The notes beneath the pieces are model-generated. The model saw nothing but the letters and a program-made list of their open reading frames with translations, was not told the origin of the DNA and did no database searches. Below are positions 39,616 to 48,915 of a stretch of DNA of 64,000 nt, piece after piece; positions within the stretch are counted from its first letter, which is position 1, and every line of letters begins with the position of its first letter. This stretch comes from Bacteroidetes bacterium UBA2664 (GTDB lineage Bacteria; Bacteroidota; Rhodothermia; Balneolales; Balneolaceae), in the NCBI GenBank assembly GCA_002359315.1, contig DEMS01000015.1, positions 79,780 through 143,779 of the forward strand, read 5' to 3'. A program made the translations under genes and the position numbers.

Positions 39616-41307
39616 ATGAATTTGGAAACGTACTCGATTATTACCAATGGAATCTTATTTCTGATGATTGCTGTTTTTTTGAGGCACTCTCTTTACAGGT
39701 TACGCTATTTCCTGCACATGTTTCAACAAAATGGGTACAAGTTAAATGAGATGATCTCATGGTTAACCGGTCATCTCTTTTCAAAAACCATTTTATTGGA
39801 GCATATATTTTATCTGGTACTGATTCTTTCCATGAATTTTTATATCGCAGAAAAAATCACAACCAGTACCGGGTCTCTCATCATGGGGATTTTTGCTATT
39901 TTTTGGTTTATCGATATCTCTGCATTCAGATCAGAACAAGAAAAAAAACCACTTATTTTCACTCCAAGGATGATTCGGCTCTCATTAATGGCCATCATTC
40001 CCCTTTTGATTATTTGGTATCGGGTCTTTGAAAGTGCATTTCTGCCCATTCCGGTTCTGGACCTGTTCACTCTCGTCCTCTTCTCAAATCCATATAATCT
40101 GGCGTTTTCACTCATTCTCGTAGACATTGCCATTCCGGTACTTCTGCTCTTGGGCGGACTCGCCGCGCTCCCGCTGGAAACTTGGATTCAAAATGGTTTT
40201 AAAAGAAAAGCCCGTAAAAAATTGGCTTCAATGCCTCATCTGAAGGTGATCGCCATTACCGGCAGTTACGGTAAAACCAGCACAAAGTTCGCTATTTCCG
40301 CTTTCCTTAAAGAGCGATTAAATGTATGCGTAACCCCGGGCAGCTACAACACACCGATGGGAATTTGTAAAGTGATCAATAATGATTTGAATGCCCGTCA
40401 TGAAGTTTTGATACTGGAAATGGGAGCACGATATGAGGGAAATATCAAAGAGTTATGTGATATCGCCAAACCGGATATCTCCGTCATCACAAATGTAGGA
40501 ATATCCCACCTCGAAACCTTTGGTTCTGTGGATACGATTGCAAAAGAAAAATCTACCTTGGCAACCGAGCTGAAAACAGACGGTACGCTGATCTTAAATG
40601 GTGATGACCCAAAGGTCAGAAAAATGGGAAATCTGCGGAATGACGTGAATACCGTATTCACCGGAAATGGGGAAGCCGTTGAAGCGTCCGATATAAAAAT
40701 AGGGTCAGAGGGTACTTCTTTTAATTTAAAATTCAATAATCGTTCAAAATCCGGACGTGAAGATGAAGAGGTTGAAATCAAAACCCGTCTGCTGGGCAGT
40801 CACAATATTCAGAATTTACTCCTTGCCGCAGCGGTCGCCAATGAGCTGGATATCCGTCCTGCAACTATTGCCATCGCGGCATCCGCGATGAAACCTGTAG
40901 AGCACCGGCTGGAATTAAAACAACAGAATGGATTCCTGATTATAGATGATGCTTTTAATTCCAATCCTGTTGGGGCAAAAAGTGCCGTTGATGTCCTCTC
41001 TACGTTTGAAGGAGGAAAAAAAATTATCATAACCCCCGGCATGATTGAGCTCGGCGACTCCGAGGAGATCGAAAATGAACGTTTTGGCAGGCATATCGGA
41101 GAGTCCTCCATTGATCTGGCGATACTGGTTGGATCACAGCGAACGATCCCCATTTTAAGAGGTATTGAGTCGACAGATATCGATAAAAAAACTCAAATAA
41201 AAGTAGTGGATTCCCTTTTTGATGCGAATCGATTTCTAAAAGAGTTTGCAGAGCCCGGCGATATTGTTCTCTATGAGAATGATCTTCCCGACTCCTATCA
41301 AGAGTAA
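39616..41307 (+). CDS. MurF-like Mur ligase with N-terminal membrane region
   Basis: 563 residues. N-terminal membrane part with about five helices (10-185), then a Mur ligase body: P-loop ITGSYGKTSTK (215-225), EMGARYEGNIKELCDIAKP, VGISHLETFGS and the C-terminal DDAFNSNPVGAKSAVDVL. These match UDP-MurNAc-tripeptide--D-Ala-D-Ala ligase, but the ~190-residue membrane anchor is not part of classical MurF. It may be an alternative MurF or ligate another substrate at the membrane; no other mur genes are adjacent. Confidence 0.8.
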   Translation: MNLETYSIITNGILFLMIAVFLRHSLYRLRYFLHMFQQNGYKLNEMISWLTGHLFSKTILLEHIFYLVLILSMNFYIAEKITTSTGSLIMGIFAIFWFIDISAFRSEQEKKPLIFTPRMIRLSLMAIIPLLIIWYRVFESAFLPIPVLDLFTLVLFSNPYNLAFSLILVDIAIPVLLLLGGLAALPLETWIQNGFKRKARKKLASMPHLKVIAITGSYGKTSTKFAISAFLKERLNVCVTPGSYNTPMGICKVINNDLNARHEVLILEMGARYEGNIKELCDIAKPDISVITNVGISHLETFGSVDTIAKEKSTLATELKTDGTLILNGDDPKVRKMGNLRNDVNTVFTGNGEAVEASDIKIGSEGTSFNLKFNNRSKSGREDEEVEIKTRLLGSHNIQNLLLAAAVANELDIRPATIAIAASAMKPVEHRLELKQQNGFLIIDDAFNSNPVGAKSAVDVLSTFEGGKKIIITPGMIELGDSEEIENERFGRHIGESSIDLAILVGSQRTIPILRGIESTDIDKKTQIKVVDSLFDANRFLKEFAEPGDIVLYENDLPDSYQE

Positions 41308-41335
41308 ACGATTAATATCGGGAATCATCTTTTTT
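41279..41335 (+). terminator. Probable intrinsic terminator of the MurF-like gene
   Basis: The arms ATGAT-C-TTCCCGA (41279-41291) and TCGGGAATCAT (41318-41328) pair with one bulge, followed by a T run at 41330-41335. The stem includes the ends of both convergent genes, so it may act in both directions. Confidence 0.6.
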
Positions 41336-42424
41336 AAATGGAATCTCCAGCTGTTCTCCAATCACACCTTCCTCAGAAAGGTTCAGTGTAGAGACCGATA
41401 TGCCAAGCAGTCGTATCTCACGGATACCGGCCTCTGTTTCATGTAATAACCTTCGCGAAACCGTTGCCAGCTCTTCTTGGCTATTGGTATAATGCGTCAA
41501 AGTTTGGCTCCGTGTAACCGTTTCAAAGTCTTTATATCGAACTTTTAGGGTGATCGTTTTCCCCATAGCCTCCAATTTCTTCATGGACGTTGATACTTTT
41601 TCAGCCAGTTGATTTAAAAATTCTACGATCCATTCCAAATCTGATACATCGTCTGAAAAAGTTCTCTCTTTGCCGATCGATTTACGGATGCGATTTGGTT
41701 TCACCCTTCTCAAATCAATGCCTCTGGCAATGCGATAATAGTGATGGCCCGATTTCCTAAACTGTTTCACTAAATCCAACTCCTCCCATCTTTTCAGGTC
41801 GGCACCTGTTCGAATGCCGAGTGATTCCATCTTTAATTTGGTTTTTTTACCGACACCGTGAAATTTTCCAATGTCCAGTTGTTCGATAAACTGTTCCGCT
41901 TTTTTTGGGGTGATCACACTCAGGCCATTCGGTTTCTCCAGATCTGATGCTATTTTTGCTAAAAATTTATTGGCGGCCACGCCGGCGGAGGCTGTCAGGC
42001 CGGTCTCTTTTTTAATTCTTTCCTTGATCTCTTTTGCAATTAAAGTGGCCGACGGATTCCCAGTATGGTTTTCTGTGACATCCAGATAGGCTTCATCCAG
42101 TGAAAGCGGTTCAACGAGATCAGTATAGCTGAAAAAGATTGCTCGTATCTGTTCCGATACCTCCTTATAAACTTCAAATCTCGGTTTTACAAAAATGGCT
42201 CTCGGACAAAGCTTTACCGCCCGTGAAGCCGGCATGGCAGAATGTATCCCAAACTTTCTCGCTTCATAGCTTGCCGCCGCAACCACACCCCGCCCCTGAG
42301 GCGAGCCACCCACAACCACAGGTTTGTTCTTGTACTCCGGAAAATCACGCTGTTCAACAGATGCAAAGAATGCATCCATATCAACATGAATAATTTTCCT
42401 GAAACTGTTGTCACTGTTTTCCAT
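41312..42424 (-). CDS. dinB: DNA polymerase IV (Y family)
   Basis: 370 residues from ATG 42424 (a TTG one codon upstream is in frame). Translesion polymerase motifs: HVDMDAFFASVEQRD (about 12-26), GGSPQGRGVVAAASYEARKFG, SLDEAYLDVT with the catalytic DE pair (about 101-110), and helix-hairpin-helix IGKFHGVGKKT. C-terminal little-finger domain present; it ends ...LEIPFKKDDSRY, with QLEIPF as a likely beta-clamp binding motif. Confidence 0.94.
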   Translation of the reverse strand: MENSDNSFRKIIHVDMDAFFASVEQRDFPEYKNKPVVVGGSPQGRGVVAAASYEARKFGIHSAMPASRAVKLCPRAIFVKPRFEVYKEVSEQIRAIFFSYTDLVEPLSLDEAYLDVTENHTGNPSATLIAKEIKERIKKETGLTASAGVAANKFLAKIASDLEKPNGLSVITPKKAEQFIEQLDIGKFHGVGKKTKLKMESLGIRTGADLKRWEELDLVKQFRKSGHHYYRIARGIDLRRVKPNRIRKSIGKERTFSDDVSDLEWIVEFLNQLAEKVSTSMKKLEAMGKTITLKVRYKDFETVTRSQTLTHYTNSQEELATVSRRLLHETEAGIREIRLLGISVSTLNLSEEGVIGEQLEIPFKKDDSRY

Positions 42425-42515
42425 CAAAAAAAATCACTATTGAATGGGTAAAAAAAAGGAAAGTTTGTACCTTATCCATTGGTTGCAAGGTAATACAAAT
42501 AAATTTTATTCATTC

Positions 42516-42791
42516 ATGGAAGAATTAAACGCTGTTACAATTTACTGGTTGATATCTATTGGGCTTTTGGTTGGTTTTGTCATCGATATTGTGATGATTA
42601 AACGTGGAATCGGGATGATAGGCAACGTTATTGGCGGAGCTGTCGGAGCCGTCATCATCGGTGTATCTGCTATTTTACTCAATCTTTTCGCACCCCTCAT
42701 ATTCGCTGCTATCGGTTCCATTGCATTTCTATTCCTTATTAACGTATTTAGTTTTCATGTAACCGAACAGGTGGACGCTAAAGCTAACTGA
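42516..42791 (+). CDS. Small membrane protein, function unknown
   Basis: 91 residues from ATG 42516 (an upstream in-frame ATG at 42444 would add 24 unlikely residues). Three hydrophobic segments (about 8-25, 31-52, 54-73) with Gly-rich helices (GMIGNVIGGAVGAVIIGVSA) resembling GlsB/YeaQ-type small membrane proteins without matching them clearly. Precedes glutamate dehydrogenase by 75 bases. Confidence 0.65.
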   Translation: MEELNAVTIYWLISIGLLVGFVIDIVMIKRGIGMIGNVIGGAVGAVIIGVSAILLNLFAPLIFAAIGSIAFLFLINVFSFHVTEQVDAKAN

Positions 42792-42866
42792 CAATCGAAT
42801 GATTTAGATGTTATAAACATTATTTCAACGATCCGATCGTCTACCATCAAATCAAAATAAATTCAC

Positions 42867-44270
42867 ATGAGTGATTATAAATTTTATCTTCAGGTTAATA
42901 AAGCATTTGATAAAGCGGCTACGTACACCCAATATGATAGAGGCATTCTGGAACAAATTAAATCCTGCAATAATGTGCTTCATATCTCCTTTCCGTTGGA
43001 AAAAGATGATGGTTCTATTGAAGTGATCGAAGGGTGGCGGGTTGAGCACAGTCATCACAAAATGCCCACCAAGGGGGGGATTCGGTATAGCTTGACAGTC
43101 AATGAAGATGAAACGATGGCACTGGCAGCTCTTATGACTTATAAGTGTGCTGTAGTTGATGTTCCTTTTGGCGGTGCCAAAGGAGGAATCAAAATTAATA
43201 AGTCTAACTATTCGGACAGTGAACTGGAACGGATCACACGGCGCTACACATTTGAACTCTATAAAAAGAATTTTATCGGGCCCGGTACAGACGTGCCTGC
43301 ACCTGATTACGGTACCAGTGCACGCGAGATGGGCTGGATTTTAGATACATATCGTCAACTCAGTTCAGACCTCAATGCAGAAGGTTGCGTAACGGGTAAA
43401 CCGATTCAAATGGGGGGAATTCGAGGCCGAACCGAAGCAACCGGCAGAGGCGTCTTTTTTGGAATTCACGAAGCTTGTTCCAATAAAGAAGACATGAAGG
43501 AAATCGGACTGGAACCCGGCTTGGAGGGGAAAACATTTGTTGTACAGGGTTTAGGTAATGTAGGTTATCATGCTGCAAAATACCTGTCAGAAGCCGGTGC
43601 CATTATGGTTGGAGTTGCTGAAATTGATGGCTCCATTTACAGCAAAAAAGGGATCGACCTGGAATCGTTAATGAGTTATAAAAAAGAAACCGGTGGCATT
43701 TTAGGTTTTAAAGGCACCAAGTCTCTATCAGATACTTATGCTGTATTGGAATCAGAATGTGATATTCTAATACCCGCTGCATTGGAAAATCAATTAAATG
43801 AAAAAAATGCCGGGAAGATCAAGGCTAAAATTATTGGAGAAGCGGCGAACGGACCTACAACGACTGAAGCGCATGAAATTTTGAAGAAACGGGGGGCGCT
43901 GATTATTCCCGATAATTACCTGAACGCCGGCGGGGTTACCGTATCTTACTTCGAATGGTTGAAAAATATTCAGCATGTTCGTTTTGGCAGGATGGAAAAA
44001 CGATTTGAAGAAGATAGTTACAAGAAAATTCTCTCAGTGATAGAGGCCGTATCAGACAGAAAATTTTCAGAAAAAGAGTTAAAAGTACTTGCTCAGGGAG
44101 GCGGTGAGGAAGAGTTGGTAGATTCCGGTTTGAAAGATACCATGATAAACAGCTACAACCAGATCAATGAGTTGAGAAAGCTACATGGTGTTGATCTTCG
44201 AACAGCCGCATTTATCAGTGCGATAAACAAGCTTGGGATTATTTACGACCAGATGGGAATATTTCCATAA
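42867..44270 (+). CDS. gdhA: Glutamate (Glu/Leu/Phe/Val) dehydrogenase
   Basis: 467 residues. Oxidatively deaminates or synthesises glutamate with NAD(P). Catalytic region VPFGGAKGGIKIN (about 97-109), GPGTDVPAPDYGTSAREMGWI, nucleotide loop VQGLGNVGYHAAK (about 226-238), and the C-terminal IPDNYLNAGGVTVSYFEWLKN. Followed closely by a hairpin terminator. Confidence 0.94.
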   Translation: MSDYKFYLQVNKAFDKAATYTQYDRGILEQIKSCNNVLHISFPLEKDDGSIEVIEGWRVEHSHHKMPTKGGIRYSLTVNEDETMALAALMTYKCAVVDVPFGGAKGGIKINKSNYSDSELERITRRYTFELYKKNFIGPGTDVPAPDYGTSAREMGWILDTYRQLSSDLNAEGCVTGKPIQMGGIRGRTEATGRGVFFGIHEACSNKEDMKEIGLEPGLEGKTFVVQGLGNVGYHAAKYLSEAGAIMVGVAEIDGSIYSKKGIDLESLMSYKKETGGILGFKGTKSLSDTYAVLESECDILIPAALENQLNEKNAGKIKAKIIGEAANGPTTTEAHEILKKRGALIIPDNYLNAGGVTVSYFEWLKNIQHVRFGRMEKRFEEDSYKKILSVIEAVSDRKFSEKELKVLAQGGGEEELVDSGLKDTMINSYNQINELRKLHGVDLRTAAFISAINKLGIIYDQMGIFP

Positions 44271-44276
44271 AAAAAG

Positions 44277-44304
44277 AATCCGGCACTTTTCAAAGTACCG
44301 GATT
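44277..44304 (+). terminator. Intrinsic terminator after gdhA
   Basis: AATCCGG-C-ACTTT pairs with AAAGT-A-CCGGATT around a two-base loop, followed by a T-rich but interrupted tract (TCATTTATTTCT). It begins six bases after the stop codon. Confidence 0.75.
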
Positions 44305-44414
44305 TCATTTATTTCTTTAACCAAAACATCTTCTGTTATCTAATACGTAACCAAAGGGGAAATAGTTTCTATTTTTCTTAAAAAAGTAGAAAAAAATCAA
44401 AAAATGACTCCATT

Positions 44415-45512
44415 TTGATACTACCTATTGTTTGGTTTATCGTTGGGCTGGTTGCGCTTGTCGGTGGTGCAGAGATAATGGTCAGGGCCGTATCGAAAAT
44501 TGCTACACTGCTTGGTATTTCAAAATTGATTATCGGTTTAACCGTTGTTGCTTTTGGAACCAGTGCGCCGGAACTGGCAATCAGTATTCAGGCCGGTATC
44601 AATGGCCAGACTGATATCATGATTGGAAATATTATAGGCAGTAATATCTCTAATACTCTGCTTATTCTTGGTTTGGTTGCCGTAATCATTCCGATAAAAG
44701 TGAATATTTCGATCATCAAATCGGATGCACCGATTATGATCGGAGCTACACTGCTGGTTTTTATTTTTGCTTTAAACGGGTTTGTCTCTTTTTGGGAGTG
44801 CCTGGCCCTCTCTTTATTACTTTTAGTTTATCTAATTTATCTGGCTCGTCAGGGCAGTCCGGATTTTGTCGTACCCATCAAAAAGCCGGAAAAAAAACTA
44901 TCAACCAGTATTGGGTACACTCTGGCCTGCATCGTTGGATTTGTATTATTGATATCCGGAGCGCGATGGATGATAGACAGTGCGATCATCTTTGCAGAAA
45001 TGGCAGGCGTCAGTGAATTGGTTGTCGGCCTGACTGTAGTGGCTGTTGGAACCTCCCTTCCGGAGGTCGTTGTCGTATTGGTCGCCGCATTGAAAAATGA
45101 ACGTGATATCGCCGTTGGAAGTATTATTGGAAGCAATATCCTGAATCTGCTCGCAGTCCTGGGCGTATCCGGCTTGTTTATCGAGGGCGCGATTCCGGTC
45201 CAATCTGTACTGTTACAATTTGATATGATCGTATTGATCGCAGCTTCTCTGCTCTGTATCCCTATTTTTTATACCGGTTATAGAATAGAGCGATGGGAAG
45301 GCGGCATCTTTTTCTTCTTTTATCTCTCCTATCTGTTTTATCTCTACCTCTCCAATACTGGACATTCATGGCTTGATGGGTTCACTAATCTGATGATCTA
45401 TATTGTGCTGCCGGTCATCGGACTGATTCTGATTATTGTTACTGCACTTGAAATGAAAAAACGATCCCGATTCAAAGGGTTTAAAACCGTTCAATCCAAA
45501 TCTGATTCCTGA
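44415..45512 (+). CDS. Calcium/sodium antiporter (CaCA family, YrbG-like)
   Basis: 365 residues, about ten helices, with the two inverted alpha repeats: GTSAPELAISIQAG...GNIIGSNISN (about 55-84) and GTSLPEVVVVLVAA...GSIIGSNILN (about 212-243). Exchanges Ca2+ for Na+ or H+. The only plausible start is TTG 44415; a nearby ATG at 44404 is out of frame. Confidence 0.92.
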   Translation: MILPIVWFIVGLVALVGGAEIMVRAVSKIATLLGISKLIIGLTVVAFGTSAPELAISIQAGINGQTDIMIGNIIGSNISNTLLILGLVAVIIPIKVNISIIKSDAPIMIGATLLVFIFALNGFVSFWECLALSLLLLVYLIYLARQGSPDFVVPIKKPEKKLSTSIGYTLACIVGFVLLISGARWMIDSAIIFAEMAGVSELVVGLTVVAVGTSLPEVVVVLVAALKNERDIAVGSIIGSNILNLLAVLGVSGLFIEGAIPVQSVLLQFDMIVLIAASLLCIPIFYTGYRIERWEGGIFFFFYLSYLFYLYLSNTGHSWLDGFTNLMIYIVLPVIGLILIIVTALEMKKRSRFKGFKTVQSKSDS

Positions 45513-45700
45513 ACACTGTTTCTGATGTGATGGCCACAGTAAATGGGGCGCCCTTCACCTGCAGAAAGTGCAGTCTACATTGTGGAACAGAAAAGAAACC
45601 TTTGATGGTCACCCAACTCTGAAGATAGTGCCCTCTGTAAGTGGCACGAAGGAGCGGTATTCAGACATTTTTTTAGGCAATTGCTTCAGGGATTGAGGTC

Positions 45701-45739
45701 AAAAAAATAACCCCTACCGGGTATCAGCCGATAGAGGTT
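45701..45739 (-). terminator. Intrinsic terminator of tRNA-Lys
   Basis: Read on the minus strand, a 12-pair stem (two G-U pairs) with a seven-base loop is followed by A and seven T. It begins about 40 bases downstream of the tRNA 3' end. Confidence 0.85.
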
Positions 45740-45779
45740 AATCAAGAGAGAATCTTAACAAAAAATCATGCAATAAATG

Positions 45780-45852
45780 TGAATCGGGAGGGGCTCGAAC
45801 CCTCGACCCGCGGCTTAAAAGGCCGCTGCTCTACCAGCTGAGCTACCGATTC
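45780..45852 (-). tRNA. tRNA-Lys (anticodon UUU)
   Basis: The cloverleaf reads: acceptor GAATCGG/CCGATTC, D arm GCTC-AGCTGGTA-GAGC, anticodon stem GCGGC/GCCGC with loop CTTTTAA (anticodon TTT at 45817-45819), T arm GAGGG-TTCGAGC-CCCTC, discriminator A. The CCA end is not encoded. Confidence 0.97.
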
Positions 45853-46050
45853 ATTACGCATTTTCCAAAGACCACTAAGATAAGGTTTTTTGTTACTGAA
45901 AATCAAACCTTCAACTTTTTATGGCCTAAAAAATAATGAACTCGGCACGATCCATTGGTAAAATACAAAAAGATGAAGAACTTGTTCAATCTGAGTATCT
46001 TAAATCCTAATGGATCCAAATTCGTTCAATCAATAAATCAATATAATAAA

Positions 46051-46449
46051 ATGGCTACCATTTTTACTAAGATAGCTAATGGAGAGATCCCCTCCTATAA
46101 GATAGCAGAATCAGAAACCCATATTGCTTTTCTGGATATCAATCCGATTGCTGCCGGACACACTTTGGTTGTCCCTAAAAAAGAGATCGATTACCTGTTT
46201 GATCTGTCCGACTCCCTGCTATCAGAAACCATGCTCTTTGCAAAAAAAGTAGCGCTGGGCATGGATCGATCTTTGAACCCGATCCGAACGGGAATCATCG
46301 TGGAAGGATTGGAAGTACCGCATGCTCACATTCATCTGGTTCCGATATACGAAGAACATCAAAATGTATCCCTTAGAAACAAAGTGGAGATCACAAAAGA
46401 GAAAATGGCAGAACTTGCTGCTACCATTTCAAAAGAGGTTAAACTATGA
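46051..46449 (+). CDS. HIT family nucleotide hydrolase
   Basis: 132 residues from ATG 46051 (MATIFTKIANGEIPSYKIAE, a classical HIT start); an in-frame ATG at 45955 adds 32 unconserved residues. Contains AFLDINPIAAGHTLVVPK and the histidine triad HAHIHLVP. Hydrolyses nucleoside phosphoramidates or dinucleotides. Four-base overlap with aroQ. Confidence 0.92.
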   Translation: MATIFTKIANGEIPSYKIAESETHIAFLDINPIAAGHTLVVPKKEIDYLFDLSDSLLSETMLFAKKVALGMDRSLNPIRTGIIVEGLEVPHAHIHLVPIYEEHQNVSLRNKVEITKEKMAELAATISKEVKL

Positions 46450-46880
46450 AAATTTTAGTCTTAAACGGACCCAACCTGAATCTGCTCGGGGAAAGAGACG
46501 CTTCCACCTACGGAACTGAGACATTGAACACGATTGAAAACAAGCTGAAAAAGGGTTTTCCTGAAGTTGAATTTACGTTTATACAGAGCAATCACGAAGG
46601 TGAACTCATCGATGCGATACAGAAAGCACGCAAGGATTCGTTTGATGCATTGATAGCAAATTGGGGTGGGTTTACTCACTCATCTGTTGCGATTCATGAC
46701 GCTCTGGAACTTTTGACGATCCCTAAAGTGGAAGTACACATTTCCAATATTCACGCCCGTGAGGAGTTTCGGGAGAGATCTGTTACAGGCAGAGCCATGA
46801 ATGGGGTGATTACCGGCTTTGGAATCAACAGCTACTCCCTGGGTGTGGTTGCCGCCAAAGAGCTGATTAATAAATCATGA
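46446..46880 (+). CDS. aroQ: Type II 3-dehydroquinate dehydratase
   Basis: 144 residues. Third step of the shikimate pathway. Motifs: LNGPNLNLLGERD (about 5-17), NHEGELIDAI, NWGGFTHSSVAIHDAL and VEVHISNIHAREEFR, containing the catalytic Tyr (in DASTYGTET), Asn, His and Arg positions. Overlaps the HIT gene by ATGA, so co-translated. Confidence 0.95.
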   Translation: MKILVLNGPNLNLLGERDASTYGTETLNTIENKLKKGFPEVEFTFIQSNHEGELIDAIQKARKDSFDALIANWGGFTHSSVAIHDALELLTIPKVEVHISNIHAREEFRERSVTGRAMNGVITGFGINSYSLGVVAAKELINKS

Positions 46881-46973
46881 TCGTTAGATGTTCTATCCGA
46901 ATTTTTTCAATCTATTTTTCGCAACAATCAGCAGGCTCTGAACAGTAATGGTGTATTAGTAAAATGATCTCCT

Positions 46974-48443
46974 TTGAATAAATTACGAGAACTCTTTTCC
47001 GATACATTGGTTTACGGGATCAGCAGTGTCCTGGCGCGTTTTATCAATTATCTGCTGGTACCCTTTTATACCGATGTTTTTAATCCGGCCAAATATGGGA
47101 TAGTTGGGCTTATTTACGCTGCCATTGCCTTTTTAAATGTACTTTTCACGTTTGGGATGGAGTCGGCCTATCTCCGTTATGCTGAAAACAGAGAAGAGGC
47201 CTCCAATATTTTTAAAACCCTGCAACTTAGTTTGCTCGGTTTTGCTACATTTCTCTGTGCTGTTTTATGGCTTGCCATGCCAACCCTCCTGCCGCTTTTC
47301 AACCTTACACCGGATACATCCGGAATTTTTCTGATGATGCTTGGGATTCTCTGGTTCGATACCCTTTCAATTGTCCCAATGGCAGAACTTCGGCTTGTTC
47401 GGCGTTCCTATCTGTTTGCCACTCTGAAAATGATGCATGTCATTATTAATCTGGCTCTTAATTTTTACCTGATTTTAGGCCTCAACTTTGGGATTGAAGC
47501 GGTCTTTATATCCAATTTGATTGCGTCCATGCTTATGACCCTGATCGTATGGGCGTTTACATCGGATCTGTTAAAAGGAGAGTGGGATTCGAAATGGGTC
47601 AAGACTGCGTTTGAATTTGGGTGGCCATTTGTACCCTCCGGAATTGGGTATGCGATTAATGAAATGCTGGATCGTTTTCTGCTGAATAATATGGATCCGG
47701 CCAATGCAGAACGTCTTTACGGGATGGGAACCACACCGGAGGATGTTGTGGGTATCTACAATGCCTGCTATAAAATGGCTGTCTTTATGTTGCTGCTTGT
47801 TCAGATGTACCGAATGGCCTGGCAGCCATTTTTTATGCGACATGCCGCGGATAAAAATTCATCGGTGCTGTTTGGCCAGGCATTTATCTGGTTCAATGGT
47901 TTTTCAGCCATGCTGTTTTTGGCAGTTGCCCTCTTTAAGGAGCAGATCGTTGCGATTCAGGTACCCATTCTGAATGTACAACTGATCAATGAAGGATATT
48001 GGGCGGGCCTTGAAATCATCCCATTTTTGTTGTTGGCATACTGGTTTCATGGATGGTATATCAATTTTTCATCCGGGATTTTTATCAAAGAGAAAACAAA
48101 ATCACTCTATAAAATCACCCTTCTTGGAGCCGGAATTACTGTTGTTGCAAACCTCATAATGATCCCCATTTTCGGTATGGTTGGTTCTGCAATAGCGACT
48201 CTGATGAGTTACAGTACCATGGCGATTGTGCTTGGAGTTTACAGTCAGAAAGTGATGGATGTACCGTTTAAAATGCCAGAAACGTTTTTATTGATGATTG
48301 TTTTAGCAACAGCTGTATTCTCGGAGCCGATGCTTATCGGTTATCTTGAGAGTATGGTACTTTCAAAAGGGTTGATACTGCTCATCGGTATTTCTGCAAC
48401 TGTTATTTATCTAAGAAAATTGATTATTACGGAAGATTTTTGA
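46974..48443 (+). CDS. Polysaccharide/oligosaccharide flippase (Wzx/MOP superfamily)
   Basis: 489 residues, about fourteen helices. The N-terminus DTLVYGISSVLARFINYLLV and PAKYGIVGLIYAAIAFLNVL are typical of Bacteroidota lipopolysaccharide/polysaccharide flippases. Moves an undecaprenyl-linked glycan across the inner membrane. The start is TTG 46974; the nearby ATG is out of frame. No glycosyltransferases adjoin it. Confidence 0.88.
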   Translation: MNKLRELFSDTLVYGISSVLARFINYLLVPFYTDVFNPAKYGIVGLIYAAIAFLNVLFTFGMESAYLRYAENREEASNIFKTLQLSLLGFATFLCAVLWLAMPTLLPLFNLTPDTSGIFLMMLGILWFDTLSIVPMAELRLVRRSYLFATLKMMHVIINLALNFYLILGLNFGIEAVFISNLIASMLMTLIVWAFTSDLLKGEWDSKWVKTAFEFGWPFVPSGIGYAINEMLDRFLLNNMDPANAERLYGMGTTPEDVVGIYNACYKMAVFMLLLVQMYRMAWQPFFMRHAADKNSSVLFGQAFIWFNGFSAMLFLAVALFKEQIVAIQVPILNVQLINEGYWAGLEIIPFLLLAYWFHGWYINFSSGIFIKEKTKSLYKITLLGAGITVVANLIMIPIFGMVGSAIATLMSYSTMAIVLGVYSQKVMDVPFKMPETFLLMIVLATAVFSEPMLIGYLESMVLSKGLILLIGISATVIYLRKLIITEDF

Positions 48444-48915
48444 ATTGGTTGTTTGCCTTCTAAAATATTGTAAGGAGTGATCCTTTTTGGGTTCATACAT
48501 ATAGTGAATAGAAGTGTGCAGTCTAATTAACTTGATTTTGAGATATGATTGAATTCGATAATTAAATACGTCACCCTGAGCGCAATTCCGATGGTGTTTT
48601 TCTGACGGAATGAAGTCGAAGGGTTCTTGTTTACTTATTTGATCTTTAATCAAAGAAGTTTTCGACTTCGTTCCGACCAAAAGCAGTCGAAACTGCGCTC
48701 AAACTGACGATTTTTTAGAAAAATAAATCGAACTAATACAATTATTCATTGGCTTGCATTGGGCGTTGGCAAGATTGGAATAATTTTTAAACTTTAGTCC
48801 GATAAGCTCTATTTTACGACGAAGCTTAATAGAGATTTTATCCTTTTTTTGTAGATATTTATACAGTTTACAGAGTCAAATAACCGAATCACAACCAGAA
48901 TAATATATACTCACT
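48444..48915. other. 472-base intergenic region upstream of recN
   Basis: Non-coding. It holds the fold-back repeat at 48569-48710; the rest is AT-rich with no gene that I can support. The recN promoter is expected near its right end but cannot be assigned. Confidence 0.6.
48569..48710. repeat. Fold-back (long imperfect hairpin) intergenic repeat
   Basis: Two nested complementary arm pairs: 48606-48620 with 48661-48675 (14 of 15) and 48569-48591 with 48688-48710 (18 of 23). A T run follows at 48711-48716, so it could terminate transcripts from the flippase gene. Contains CACCCTGAGCGCA and GTCGAAGGG, similar to 35503-35521. Confidence 0.8.
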
